Source of the DNA: Guadua angustifolia
Taxonomy: Eukaryota > Streptophyta > Magnoliopsida > Poales > Poaceae
Reading direction: 5' to 3'
Length of the DNA stretch: 64,000 nucleotides
Assembly: GCA_036346375.1 (NCBI GenBank)
Contig: CM070520.1
Location: 46,085,854 to 46,149,853, forward strand
Made by a program: the position numbers and the translations under genes. Numbering within the stretch: position 1 is the stretch's first letter; every line of letters begins with the position of its first letter. This document shows positions 1 to 11,350 of the stretch, in pieces. The notes under the pieces are model-generated. The model saw only the letters and a program-made list of their open reading frames with translations. It had not been told where the DNA came from and searched no databases.

Positions 1-3000
1 ACACTCTGGTGCACAGTAGGAAGGGGTGGGTATCATTGCATTACGCTTAAATGTTGTGTTTAAGCTTTGATGTTGAATGTTAAACTATTGTTGCATACTG
101 CTTTGATTATAAAAGGATTGTTTGAATCATTATGTTCTCGTCCTTGCACTTTTGTTTGTGTTAAGGGTCTTGGATGTTGGTGTGACCGGTTAAAGCCCCT
201 TTGAAGTTTGAGAACCTCTTTCAGGTGAGTGTAGTTGTCCTTTACGCCATAGTTAGAGAATGGGTAGAGAAAGTTGGAATCTTTTGCCTTTAGTGGTTGG
301 GGACAAAGAGAAAGAGACTGGTGATGAATTCTTTTGGATTTCGGTTGCTGCCATTTTGGTGTTCATTTTGATTGTTTGCTTTGTGGAGAAAGGTAAGGCA
401 TTGTTCCTGTGGTTGTTTATCTCTTCATTTAAGAAAGTTATTGAAGTTTTCTTGGTGCAAAACTTAAGTCGTGTGGATTTTCAGTGTTAAGGTCCTACCG
501 GAAAAGATGTGGTTGATCATTGGTTTTCTTTTTGCATACATCCTCCTTAGTGGGAGTTGTAAATTTTGAGATTTACTTGAAGAGTTTTTGTATACCAGAA
601 TTGGGCATTTGAGAATCGTGATCCTTTGTGATTTATGGATGGGTTTCCCTGGAAAGAAAATGTTTATTGGTGTTGTTCATGTTGTGAGTTATCGTGTTAT
701 TTAAAGGGTTGGGGTCACATCTTGTTCTTTTCAGTGGGTAGGTGACCCCTGAGGATGTTTGGGAATCTAAGCCTGTGATGCATGGTTAGAGCATCGAGAT
801 GATGTAAAGCACCAAGTTGGTTAATGTAAATTTGTGATGGTAGAGACGTGAGGATTGTGTGTTTATGTTGTTTTTGGGTCAAGTAAATTGCGGACCAACT
901 AAATGACTTAATCAATGTGTAATCACAGTATGGGTATATATACATATATATATATGGAATGGTTGTGTGAATGATCGAGTTATTATCTTTAACAAATGTC
1001 TGTCTTGAAGCCTTGTTTTATGGAATATGGCTGGTGGGGATTACATCGAGCTGTTAGAATTATTTGTGGATTCAATTGATTGTATGACTTTCTGGGTATG
1101 TCTTTTTGGTTAAGATGCGGAGTAGGCTTGATGAGTGAAAATGGGGATGGAGTGATTTCGAAGGGATCGGTTGATGAATTTTGAACACTTTATTTCATTG
1201 AATCATGTCAAACTTTTGTCCTTGCTAAGTTGTTTAGCTTATATGAATGAATTTGGGGTTTACTCCCAAGAGTGTATGGTTGCATTGCGTTCGTAGCGTA
1301 CAAAATGGATTAACTTGGAATTTATATTTGAAGGGAATAGATAGACATGAGGGATGGTGATGGAAGCTCTTGAGCTGAAACTAATTGTAACTCTTATTGT
1401 CTAGAGCTGGATTTGAAAAAAAAGAGGGTGTGTGTGGTATTGGCGAGTGTTTCAAAATGTGATTCTTGTGAATGTTTCGTAAGTAATCTTGATGGTGAAT
1501 TGGTTTCTGTTGGGAATGAGTTTCCCTTATCTCTTTAAGAGAATTGTGGTGGTTGTGGGTGCAGGTGTTTAACTTGGGAATCGGTTTTCCCTTCCAAAAT
1601 GTTGATTTTGGTTAAAATAAGAAGTTTTGCTTTGGTAAAAGCGAGATGAGCTGTTCTGGTTTGAGGGCTCCTGTCAAAGTTTTGAATGGGGCTTCTCTTT
1701 TAATTGGAATTCTTCCCGATGAGGAATTTTATTGCATTGATTGAGAATGTTAAGCGTGATTTATGTGATGACAGAGAATCGAGTTTTCTTTGCGATTCGG
1801 TTGGAAAAAGCAAATGAGCGATGAGTGGGTTATATCAAGTTTCTCTCCAAGGTAAATTTAAGTGTTTTTGGTTCAAGGTGATGTGTGTGGTTCATTTGGT
1901 TTAAAGAGAATTGTATTTTTTTTTCTTTCGCATTCTAACTGGGGTTAAAGAATATGACTGTTCGTGGGATAGTGTTGAGCATAATAAGGATTTATACTCT
2001 TGGGCTTGATCATGTGAGTAAAAGAATGTGAGGGCGAGACCCTCTTAAGAAAAGAACCGAGTGTGGTTTGGTATTGATTTGCGGTCCTAGCATGAGCTAG
2101 GCGTTGACCGCAAGTAGTTTAAAGGTGGATTATGATGGAGCCTTGTGATGTCGATGCAAATGTTGGGAGAATCGTTGTTTGTAAAGAAGGGGATAGCAAG
2201 TTGATGTAAAGTGTTCTGTGGCGAACATTTAATTTAGCTAGTATCCTTGGGTGTGAGATATTCCTAGGGGAGGACAGGAAATTGTATATTGTCGACATGC
2301 GATTGGAAGAAAAAAAAATATTGCCAAGGTGGACTATGTACTTGGATGGCATGGGTTGATTTTGATCTTTTTATTTAAAAAGATTAATCAATTGAAAAAG
2401 ATGGAATTATTTGTATTTGATTCTTTGGCGTTCAAGTTGGAAACCCGGGATGACTAAACGGAAGATATGAATGCTTGGTTGACATAGGTTTGGCTTAGGG
2501 GCATGATAGAATAAAAAGGCCCTGTGTCAATTTTGTTGTCATGAGTAAGGTGAAATGTGGCAAAATGATTAAGAAGAGAGATTAGATTGAAGCTGAAAAA
2601 GGAATTGGAGTCGGGTAGAGGTTGGCACCTTGCTCGTTAGAATGGAATCGTTGATTAAAAGTTATATTATGCTTTATGGCTAAGAGAAAGCTAATTAAAT
2701 CTGAGTTACCTCAGAGTATCTTGTGCTAGCAGTATGTTATGTTGATGTGGGACTTGGCATATCAATTAATTGGATTAAGTCCCTTAGTGGGTGAATTAAA
2801 GCATAAAGCTTGAGAAAGGCCTGGCTTCCGAATTTTGTGCCATGCCAATTTAAGGAGGTAAAGTGAGTGTTGATTCGAAAAGGGATGGGATGAGTTAAGT
2901 TACTTGCTTCTTTTTATTGGAAGAGAATTGGTTTGACTTTTGGAGTTCCTCTTGCATGAGAAATACCCGGGTCTGTTGTTTCGGATATCCTTATTTTGTA

Positions 3001-3063
3001 TTTGTTTCCGTTATTCTTGTTGGTATTCTTGTTGTGATCAGAATTCGAGGTCGAATTCTGTTA
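1..3063 (+). other. Decayed retroelement-derived region, no intact gene
   Basis: T/G-rich sequence with no reading frame that shows a recognisable domain. Its right edge (around 3040-3076) resembles the end of a grass gypsy-type internal region: an in-frame tail reading roughly ILLKGGRV and a stop runs into a purine tract, and an LTR-like start follows. I infer that this is the 3' internal or spacer part of that element. I cannot identify integrase or reverse transcriptase here. A short AT dinucleotide run lies near 938-955. Confidence 0.4.
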
Positions 3064-3076
3064 AAGGGGGGAAGAG
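3064..3076 (+). other. Polypurine tract of gypsy-type element
   Basis: AAGGGGGGAAGAG lies immediately before TGTAATATC. A purine run directly upstream of a TG-starting repeat is the normal plus-strand priming site of LTR retrotransposons. This places the element's internal region to the left and its 3' LTR to the right. Confidence 0.6.
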
Positions 3077-6000
3077 TGTAATATCGTAAATCGTTTGCCA
3101 GGGTCTCTGGCTGGAATTGTTTTGTCTTCGTAATTTCAAGGATTTATTCGGAAGGAAGTTTTGTCGCCTCGCAGTTTAAAAGAAAAAAAAAAGTTTTCTA
3201 AGGTTAGGGCTAAAGGTTTAGGTTTGGGAGGGGTATTTGTGGAATTTCCCCTCTCCACCTACTTTTACCTAATCTCTCTCCTTTGTGTGGTTGGAATTTC
3301 TTGGAGGCAGATTTTTCCCTGGCTGGCATTCACTTCCCTGGCGATTTCCCCTGGAGCCGCTCCTACCCTGGGGATCTTCCTTGGCGCTGCTCCCTCCTCC
3401 TGGCGCCATTCTCCCCAGGCGCAGCCACCCTCCCCTGGAGCCGCTCCCTCTCCTGGCGATCTCCCCTGGTGCCACTCGCCCCTGGAGCCGCTCCCTCCCT
3501 GGCGATCCCCCTGGCGCCACTCGCCCCTGGAGCTGCTCCCTCCCTGGCGATCCCCCTGGCGCCGCTCTTCCACACCTTCTTGCCCACCTGCCCCTCTGGC
3601 CGACGGTGCTCCTCCCAAAGAACGACATGATGGCAATGAGAGCTCCCCTCACCTCCCTCCTCCCCCCATGGATTGGTTTTAAGGTATTTTAGATTGGGTA
3701 TTTTCGGTGCTTGCTAGGTGTTTGATGAAATGCCTAGCTAGGCTTCATGAGGATGAAATGATGTTGCATGCATAAATGTGCGATTGATGCTTATTAGAAA
3801 TTATATATATGTATATGCCGTGATTGATTCCCCCAAAAACCGATTGAGTGCTAGGAATCTAAACATTAGGTTCTTTATACCCTTGTTTTTGGTTTCTGGA
3901 GATTGTGATGCGGTGATGTATGTTAGTCAGTGCATTGAGACCCTGATTTATGTGCTTGTAAATTTTGATTGATGCTTAATGAGCTATCCATCTGTGAGCT
4001 TGGTGATCAATAGTAGGCTAAGATTGGTGTACTAGTCTTCTGTGCTATGATCAATTCAAGTACTCTGGTTGCACTTTAATTATGACTTACACTTGTGTAT
4101 GTGTTCTTATTCAAGAGTTTGGCAGACAAGCATGATTGAGAAGCAGGAAGCTAATGGCATTACCTTGGCATAAATCTGCCCTGCATATAACTTCATAAAT
4201 TTTGCATGATCATGTGTTGCTTATTCATGTTTTATTGATTATTAGATCTTTGCTTACAAGGAATAGAGTACCAGAATGTTGATTTATACTCAATGCATAT
4301 GTTTCATGTTACATTTTCCTGAGATTTAATGGCACTAGCTCTAGTGATTTTGTTTAGATGGTTTGTTGTCTCAAGTTATTTTGTGTATATGTTCTGGACT
4401 CGGGCTTTCTTTAATCCTAGGAAGTCAACTATGCAAAAGAGTTGTTTTCTTTTGTCGCGTGTTTCGAGTGTGCATAAGGTTGAGTTGGATGATTATTGTT
4501 TAATTGCAGAGAAGGTTCTGTCGGGAGTGGCTTCAGCCGTATGCCACTCCATTCTTCGTCGGTAAAAGGCAAGTGCATTCCCTAGATTGCGGCTAGGAGA
4601 ATTAAACGATGGTTTGCTCTTAGCGTAAGTAATTGTTGACGCATACGCAAGAGGTAAGCCTTGCTTGGCTATAACTAGAAAGTGCTCCCCCTTATGAAAA
4701 TGTCTATGATGATTAAAAGTTTAAGCGAATTGATGCAAGTACACCGTGTTATTGAGTGTGGATGTGTGTTCACATGTGATGCTCCTTAGTTTAATTGTCG
4801 CTCTGTTAATTAGATGAACTCTAAGTGAGACCGAGCTTTTAGTAAGGTTGATTATAGTGAGTAGATTGTTCGAGTGATTGATACTAACATGAGTTTGGAT
4901 CCAACGGTTAAGTCCTTTATAAAGATAGTATACGTGAGCATTTAACTGCAAGTGTATTGTGTGAACCTAGTTCGGTGGCCGTAGGGTGTGGTTGCATGAT
5001 AGAAACGCTGTCATGAGTTGCTATGCCTTACGGTTGAATCTGCTTGTACAAGTACCGCTAGTGACTTAGGATTGTGAGAATTTGCTATGTGTGTGTATGT
5101 GGATATGGTATGTCTCATGTATGCATTGAATGAAAAGTTGCATTTCATTCATGAAAATTGCATTTGTGCATTCATAATGGAAGAGGCGACCCATCTTGAT
5201 CACGGGCCTCTGTGTTCACACGTAGTGAACACGAAAGTCCTACCTCGTAGTCCCATTCATCGAGGTGAATGGGAGCGAGACAAGAAGAGTAGGCACCTTC
5301 CATCTACGGGATGGAAGGGACGTGAGGGTGCACGACGGGTGGGCCTTTGGCGATCTGCGTGCGTGCATGGAAATGAGCATTCATGTGCATTGCATCTTTC
5401 ATGATGAGTGTTGTGGTAAATGGTGTGTCATTTGGATGGTGATTGTGGTAATTGAAGGTTGAGTCGTGGACTCAACCCATAAAGGGGAGATTGAATTGAA
5501 TTTGATGAATTAGCGTATTTCCTTGTCTTGCTAATTATGTTGTATGAATATCGTGAAGTGAAGTCGAGTTATGAACTCAAATTCAATTGATGAAAATGGT
5601 TTGAGTTGCAACAAGGGGTAGTTAAGTCGGGAGAAGTTGGATTTAGAGTCAAGTAAAGTTTCTTTGGCGTTGAATGGTTTTGTTATCAAGTTTATTACTT
5701 CATTGCGATGAATTTTGGTTTAGTCAAGTTTTGTTCTAAATGGGTACTAATGCGTATTTTCCGGATGTTGCTTCCTTTGTATTACTTGCGCTTATGGTCA
5801 CGTTCTTGTTTTACTTACGATAACTTCGAATTGTTACGCTTGTTGCACTTTGTTGAGTCCGGACTCACGTTTGTTTGTTTCTGTTGTAGGTACCTTGGAA
5901 TTGGCTCGATGGGATGGGAGTAGTAGTACGCATACCGACTTGATCACTACCATCTCATTTAAGTTTACTTGTAAAGCCCGGCTGTAATTAATAAGGTTGT

Positions 6001-7160
6001 CATGTCTTTGATTGTCGTGGTGAAGTTTATTCTTGTCTAGTGGATGTGTGATTGGATAACTAAGGACCCGCTAGAATGATATCATATTATCGCAATGTTT
6101 TCTGTCTCACGAGTGGATGTCCTAGTTTTCTAGAGAGGTTATGCCGAAATTTTCTAAATTTCGGTGACTTAGTTTTATTCTGGTTTGGGAGTTTCAAGGT
6201 TGGTTCAATTTTTAGTAGAGGTATAAGGTTTAGGGTCTTTTGGTAGCATTCGCGGTCTTTGTTGTACCGGGGTGTTCTGAGATCATGCCATGTCACTGTG
6301 GCGGTGCTCAAGGTCCTATGGTCGTCGGCGTTACCCTCCAGCGACCCTGGGTGGAACCATTGGAAAGCTGGCAACAAGGCGAACAAAGTGACGCGACCGA
6401 TGCGGTGGTTGGAGCACGACAGTGGCGCCAATGGCAATAGAAGCCGCAGCGATGGCTCTCTCTTGCGGCGCTAGATCTGGCCATGCATGACAATGTGCGC
6501 ACCAGATAGATCAGGGCAAGGCGAACACGATGGTTAGGTCCACGAGTCCCGAGGCTCACCTGAGATGGCGGTGGCGCTCGAACAAACCTCCAGATCTTGG
6601 CTGGATGACGGTGTGAGGGTAAAAATTGGTCTACCGTTTTGGTTTGGGGCTTCTAGGTTGTCTTGTTGAACCATTGAGAAAGGCCTAAGAGCCCGAGTTA
6701 TGCACGTAACTAAGAGGGAATCCATGGCGGACATGGTGACCATTGTTTTAGCTCGAACATAGTGGAAACGAAGCATCTGACAGGTGGGTCCCATTGTTAG
6801 CTGCGTCTTGCCAAGCGAGTTGAAATTTGGGTTTGTGTTGGTTTGGCTTGGCTCGGGCTGCGCTACGCTGGGCTTCTAGGGAGTTTAAATCACATTTTTC
6901 CTTTTTAGAAAATTCACTAGAATGCAATTAAGCTCCGAATAAATAGAAATAAATTTGGAAAATATAGAAAAAGTCTATACAATACTTGAAGTATTTAAAC
7001 TCAAATAAAATAATTTTAACAAATTTTCACTTAAACATTAATCAAGTTAAATCCTTTTTGAAAAAGAGAAATTTCCAATTAAGCTTTAATTAGCAATAAA
7101 ATTCTGATAAATTCAAAATACACAAAACAAATTTAAATAAGAAAAAATTGGGATATTACA
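3077..7160 (+). repeat. Candidate 3' LTR of gypsy-type retrotransposon (about 4.1 kb)
   Basis: Starts TGTAATATC after the polypurine tract and ends GATATTACA, so the two ends form a perfect 9-bp inverted repeat with TG...CA termini. About 4.1 kb is long for an LTR but within the range of large plant gypsy elements. No 5' LTR is in the window, so the boundary rests on the terminal motif and the purine tract. The last ~1 kb is found again at 24817-25820, where the end has mutated to ATTACC. There is no credible gene inside; the open frames at 3.2-3.7 kb come from GC-rich repeats. Confidence 0.55.
3434..3570 (+). repeat. GC-rich minisatellite, three 45-47 bp units
   Basis: Three consecutive units at 3434-3480, 3481-3525 and 3526-3570. 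Each starts CCTGGAG(C/T)(C/T)GCTCCCTC and continues through TGGCGATC and CTGG(C/T)GCC. Units 2 and 3 differ at only a few positions; unit 1 has a 2-bp insertion. Degenerate partial units extend upstream to about 3330. Because 45 is divisible by three, several frames on both strands stay open and give Pro/Ala/Leu-rich translations. I regard these as by-products and not proteins. Confidence 0.8.
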
Positions 7161-7440
7161 GGACTAGAAGATAAAACCACTGAGGTTATCTCACTTCCTC
7201 AGTATATGAACTTGCAAAGCTACGTGTACTTGACTATCAATTAGTACAAGTGAAATTTTGTATTTTGAATATCTTGTAATTTTGAAAAAAAAACATATCT
7301 TGACTTGATTCGTCAAATGCCTACTGATTGGACTTAATTTCTTTTTTAAAAAATAGATTATACTGTCTTCCCCGATTAATCGCCATTTTTGATGTGTAAT
7401 CATTAAAATGCTTTTATTTTACCTGTTAATTCTAATTCAT

Positions 7441-7680
7441 TACTTTACAACATTATGCAATGACATACATAATATGTATCATATATATATGAAGTGTAAA
7501 CTATATAATTTGATTTACAATTAATGATGCTTTACATAGTGATGATGTATTATAATACCGATATATAAATGATTTTTTATAATTCTAAATATAAACTAGT
7601 ATATTATGATGACAATAGAATAGTCTATTAACTTCCAATTAACTAGCTGTATAATGACTAATCCTTTGGCGGTACCCTTT
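7441..7680. other. AT-rich spacer inside duplication A
   Basis: AT-rich sequence with short TATA runs, matched by about 26100-26330 in copy B. No gene or RNA seen. Confidence 0.6.
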
Positions 7681-7788
7681 CGTCCAACGAACATATACAT
7701 TTACTTCACAGCACTATTTTTACTGTAAACAGTTGGATTCATATGTTTCTCTGGGCCGATTAATCCACCAATTTCTTCTTTCTTGTAG

Positions 7789-8213
7789 ATGAGGTCATCA
7801 TCTATCTCAAATAAGCTGATCTTGGTCGACCCTCTCGAGCTCCACTTCCCCTTGGAGCAAAAGCAGGGGTCATCGCCACTGCAGCTAATGAATGTTACAG
7901 ATGACTACGTTGCCTTTACAATAAGGTTCCCTGCCCTTAATTAGCACGGCGAGGTACCCTTTAAAAGTGAGGAAAGGAATTATGCGGCCACGCAGCATGC
8001 GGAAACTCGACGTAAAGAGGGAAGCACAGGAGGGGGCACCAGTGGACATGCAGTGCGATGATGAGATCTCTGTGTTGAGCACCCTTGTGAGTAGCAATCT
8101 GAAGTGCCCAGATATCAGTGATGACATATTCAACAAACCGGCCGGTAGAATTGTGCATGAGGTGAAGTTGCGGGTTGTTCTTGTTGAACCACCCCCACCG
8201 CAGGTGAGTTCCC
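7789..8213 (+). pseudogene. MSP (VAP-like) domain exon, frameshifted remnant A
   Basis: A candidate acceptor (TTTCTTGTAG, ending at 7788) and donor (CAG|GTGAGT at 8213/8214) bracket a stretch that reads as an MSP domain. Its first part includes ILVDPLELHFPLEQKQ and NVTDDYVAFTIRFP, the conserved beta-strand block of VAP/MSP proteins. After a stop and a change of frame, the second part includes EAQEGAPVDMQCDD and a conserved tail ending VKLRVVLVEPPPP. Known for the family: MSP domains of VAP proteins bind FFAT-type peptides at the ER, and some grass proteins fuse a kinase to an MSP domain. The central segment is shortened and the frame is broken, so this is called a gene fragment. It is duplicated at 26468-26858. 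Confidence 0.7.
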
Positions 8214-8442
8214 TAATGAAAGTACCTTCAATGTTCCATTAGGCTGCCCCCAAGGCGCTAGGCTCCACTCTCCCGTGTAGCCATCTAGGGTGATTTATCT
8301 TGCTTAAGTGGCCATCTAGCCCACCTAATCGGCAATTAGGTGCTGGTCTGTCATCCCACTGGCTACCTTTTGTGTAGTTGTTTATGTTTTGCCATCTTCA
8401 ACCCCTGTTTTTAATGACGCAAAACATGTTGAGTGGTTCAAA
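8214..8442 (+). other. Flank of MSP exon, end of duplication A
   Basis: Intron-like sequence after the conserved donor. It contains the last shared block with copy B (the inverted CTAATCGGCAATTAG motif near 8325). No further exon was recognised. Confidence 0.4.
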
Positions 8443-8451
8443 TTCATTAAT

Positions 8452-8814
8452 GGGGCATATCCAGTGCAATCAGGGAAGTGGTGCAATCACCATGCAATCC
8501 AACTAAGAAAAGTTTCAAAAAATTCTGAAAAAAATCATGGATGTACATCTCATCTTACCCCATCTACATATAAAATTTCATGATCAAATTCATCCTATGT
8601 TAAGAGTAATAAAAAAGACAAATTTCTGACAAACTTGAATAGTTCAAATGCACCCCAAATTTGTCTTTTTTGTAACTTCTAGCATAGGACGAATTTGATC
8701 ATGAAATTTTATATGTAGATGGGGTAAGATGAGATGTACATCTATGATTTTTTTCAGAATTTTTTGAAACTTTTCTTAGTTGGATTGCATGGTGATTGCA
8801 CTGGATATGCCCCC
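8452..8814. mobile_element. Mutator-like foldback MITE with 9-bp target duplication
   Basis: Starts GGGGCATATCCAGTGCAATC and ends with its exact reverse complement. The inverted arms extend nearly perfectly for about 150 bp each, leaving a short A/T-rich loop, so transcribed RNA would form a long hairpin. It is flanked by perfect 9-bp direct repeats TTCATTAAT at 8443-8451 and 8815-8823, the target-duplication length typical of Mutator-like elements. There is no coding capacity. A diverged relative lies at 59592-59934. Confidence 0.9.
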
Positions 8815-8930
8815 TTCATTAATAGCGGTAAGTATGGTCCAACTTCATTAACTTTTTGTTAGATTTGCCCCTTCTTGTTTTATGCACACGAGCTAGTTGG
8901 ACATATATGTTGAAAAAGAGCCATATGTAG

Positions 8931-9110
8931 TACTCCCTCCTTTACTAAATAGATGCCATTCTACAAGTTTCATAGTATTTAAGACTTATACAAAAGATCT
9001 TGCTATCCTAGTTCATTTGGTCACTTATTTACTTATTGATCTTGGATGTTGTGTTTTAATATAGTGCATAGTCTTTTTTTATTTAACATCCTAGAATCCG
9101 TGTTGTAATG
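8931..9110 (+). mobile_element. Possible Stowaway-type MITE fragment
   Basis: TACTCCCTCCTTTACTAAATA near 8931 resembles the TACTCCCTCCGT... end common to grass Stowaway elements. No matching right end was found, so this is a fragment or a chance match. Confidence 0.35.
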
Positions 9111-9549
9111 CCACCATGTTTAAATCTATCTGGACTGGCTATATGAAAATTTGTGGGCACCCGGAATATATGAATCGATCCTCACACATGCGTTGGACTT
9201 AGAGGTGACACCCATACTCCACTTAAGTGTATGCTCACTGCCACCCAAAAGTCCCGTGCACGGAGTATTGACTAAATGGCCCTCACCCAAACAAATATGA
9301 GCCATATAGTCGCACCGTACACACTTACACGTCCATGAGAGTTTCGATTCCATTCCAAACAACCATACCGGGATTGAGACCAACTCATCCACGCATAGCA
9401 TTTTCCATCCGTCTCAGGACCTTGGTATCGCCCGCACTCTCCAAGGGGAGCACGAGCAATAGCCAAAGAACGACGGTCGCACGAGTGTATGCATTGATGG
9501 TTGATGACAATTCCAGGTACCCAGATATGTGTCTAGTGCTAGTTCCCAA
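9111..9549. other. No gene seen
   Basis: Moderately GC-balanced sequence with short overlapping open frames on both strands but no domain, splice-supported exon or clear repeat boundary. Probably the edge of the LTR-derived region that follows. Confidence 0.4.
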
Positions 9550-11350
9550 GATCAACGCCTAGCACCCACATATCCCGCATTCGAGATGTATTGCAACACA
9601 TACACATGAATCTAAGCAGTTGGAATAGCATAAACATATACTGCAACTATTACAACTACTTACTATTACAAGTAGTGGCCGACCGACCAAATATTACATG
9701 TCAAAGAGTAAATTTCAGCGGAATTTAAACATATACCAAAAGTAGGACAGCGGTATGCCCATCCAATAACCCAAAGGCAACTGACTTGGAAAAAGCCCAA
9801 CTTCATCCATCAACATCATTGTCGGACCCCGGAGTAAAGTACGTGCCGTCGGGGAGTTCTTCCATACTGTCGTCTATATTGTTAGGATTAAGCAACCGTG
9901 AGTACATGTATGTACTCATAAGACTTTAGTGTATGGAAATACAGAAATGCAGGGCTATAACAAGGAATTAAGCTTCTACACTAGTCTCATTTTAGCATAA
10001 GATGATTTTGTTTGCAAGCAAAAGATTCATAAAACGATAGCAATTTGTAAAGAGCATTTAATATGAAGCTAAATAACAGTAAGTAGAGTTCATATACAGC
10101 AATTCACAGCCCTCCTTGGCTGTGATCAACAAGTAAAAACAGCCACCATTGGCTTCCCAATCCACCAACTCATTCCAACACCATTTCCAAAAGTTTTAGC
10201 AAAAACAAAGACTATGCTTGACATTATTCTCCCAAGTTGCTCATGACCGCGAGCACAGCTAATTAATTAGATTTTAATCTCTGCAGAGAGTGTACACTTT
10301 ACCCACATGACACATTCTAGCAATCATGTCAACCATGCCTCGCGATACTCACCGTACCCGATTTGCTAGACTGTGACGAAACCGTTCAACTAGTTAAAGC
10401 TTAGCCTTGCACCGGCTGACAAGTGATGTTAAACCCTTGCCACGATTTCGGAGATCCTGGACCGATGGTGCCCCATCGCGAACTCTCCCCATGACAAGGC
10501 ATGCACCGTTGTATTGGAATGCTTGGGCCCCAACACCTCAGTGAAGGGAGCACCTAGAACGACTCCAGTACATCGGATCGTCCATACTACTCCGGCCTAC
10601 CAAAATGCAAGGCTAAACTCTAACTAATCTAGTGAGCTTAGGCTATCCTATACTAGCACATGTGGTTGTACGAAATCACTTAGGTGATAGCATCAAGTTC
10701 GGTCCTTAACTGACCCAGGCGAGAATCTCCCCCTAACTACACGTGAGGTCCATTTCACGCCTCAAGTTAAGTAATAACTCGCCCGCGTCTAAATCATAAG
10801 TTTGAGTTGGATTTTTCATCAAATTAAGTGGAAACCGTACCGTGGTTCCATCCATTTAAACAAAGTTTGCTCAATGTAGTTGAAACATCTCCCATCATTT
10901 TAAAACCAATCTAGTGAGCAAGTCTAAGCATGATCATAAGATAATTCGCGAGTATTACCCAAGTGACATCAAGTATTGTCTACACCATTACTAGGTTACA
11001 ATGGCAGTACATCAAATGTCAAGGTAACGGAAATGCATACAATTGGATTTAACTACCATCACCCACAATATAGCAAGTTTAAAACATACACTCATGCATA
11101 TAGTTTGATAAAACAACATAACTTTGCAAATATGGGATCAAAATGGTCAAAGGAGGTGCTTGCCTAGTTGCTCTTCGTCGGGAATATAATCCGGATCGTA
11201 GTCGATGTCGTTATTAATCGGATCCAAAATATCGTCGTCTACGCGTCGAATAATAATAACCGAGACAAAAGCAAACAACATCGAATCAAAATGGGACAAA
11301 AAGAAATCAAATAAAAATTACCAAATTAAATCTTACCAAGAAGGTCATGG
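9550..11350 (-). repeat. Gypsy-type LTR material (family X), minus orientation
   Basis: The reverse complement matches sequence near 62270-63800: both share a block around TTTGACCATTTTGATCC (reverse of about 11130-11150) and a GTGGGTAAAGTGTA...CTCTGCAGAG-type block (reverse of about 10280-10310). A third fragment of the family is at 21361-21600. No protein domain is present. The ends could not be fixed, so the coordinates are approximate. Confidence 0.5.

Larger units (their letters stand above)
6281..8365 (+). repeat. Segmental duplication, copy A
   Basis: Near-collinear with 24817-27020. The shared sequence begins inside the LTR (around CCATGTCACYGTG), passes the LTR end at 7160, continues through unique flanking sequence (GAAGATAAAACCACTGAGG at about 7166), an AT-rich stretch and an MSP-domain exon, and ends near the shared CTAATCGGCAATTAGG. 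Since LTR end and non-LTR flank are both shared, this is a genomic duplication made after the retroelement inserted and not two independent insertions. Confidence 0.85.

Noticed and set aside
260..490. 76-codon frame with a hydrophobic stretch
   Set aside because: It lies in retroelement-derived T-rich sequence, where T-rich codons give hydrophobic residues by default. No homology recognised.
3161..3692. Pro/Ala-rich open frames on both strands
   Set aside because: They are produced by the 45-bp minisatellite and extend in most frames. No conserved domain or splice support.
5087..5404. 105-codon open frame in the long LTR
   Set aside because: No domain, ordinary length for chance in this composition, and it lies inside a repeat.
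8452..8814. A microRNA precursor
   Set aside because: The hairpin has transposon termini and a 9-bp target duplication. Small-RNA data would be needed before any miRNA claim.
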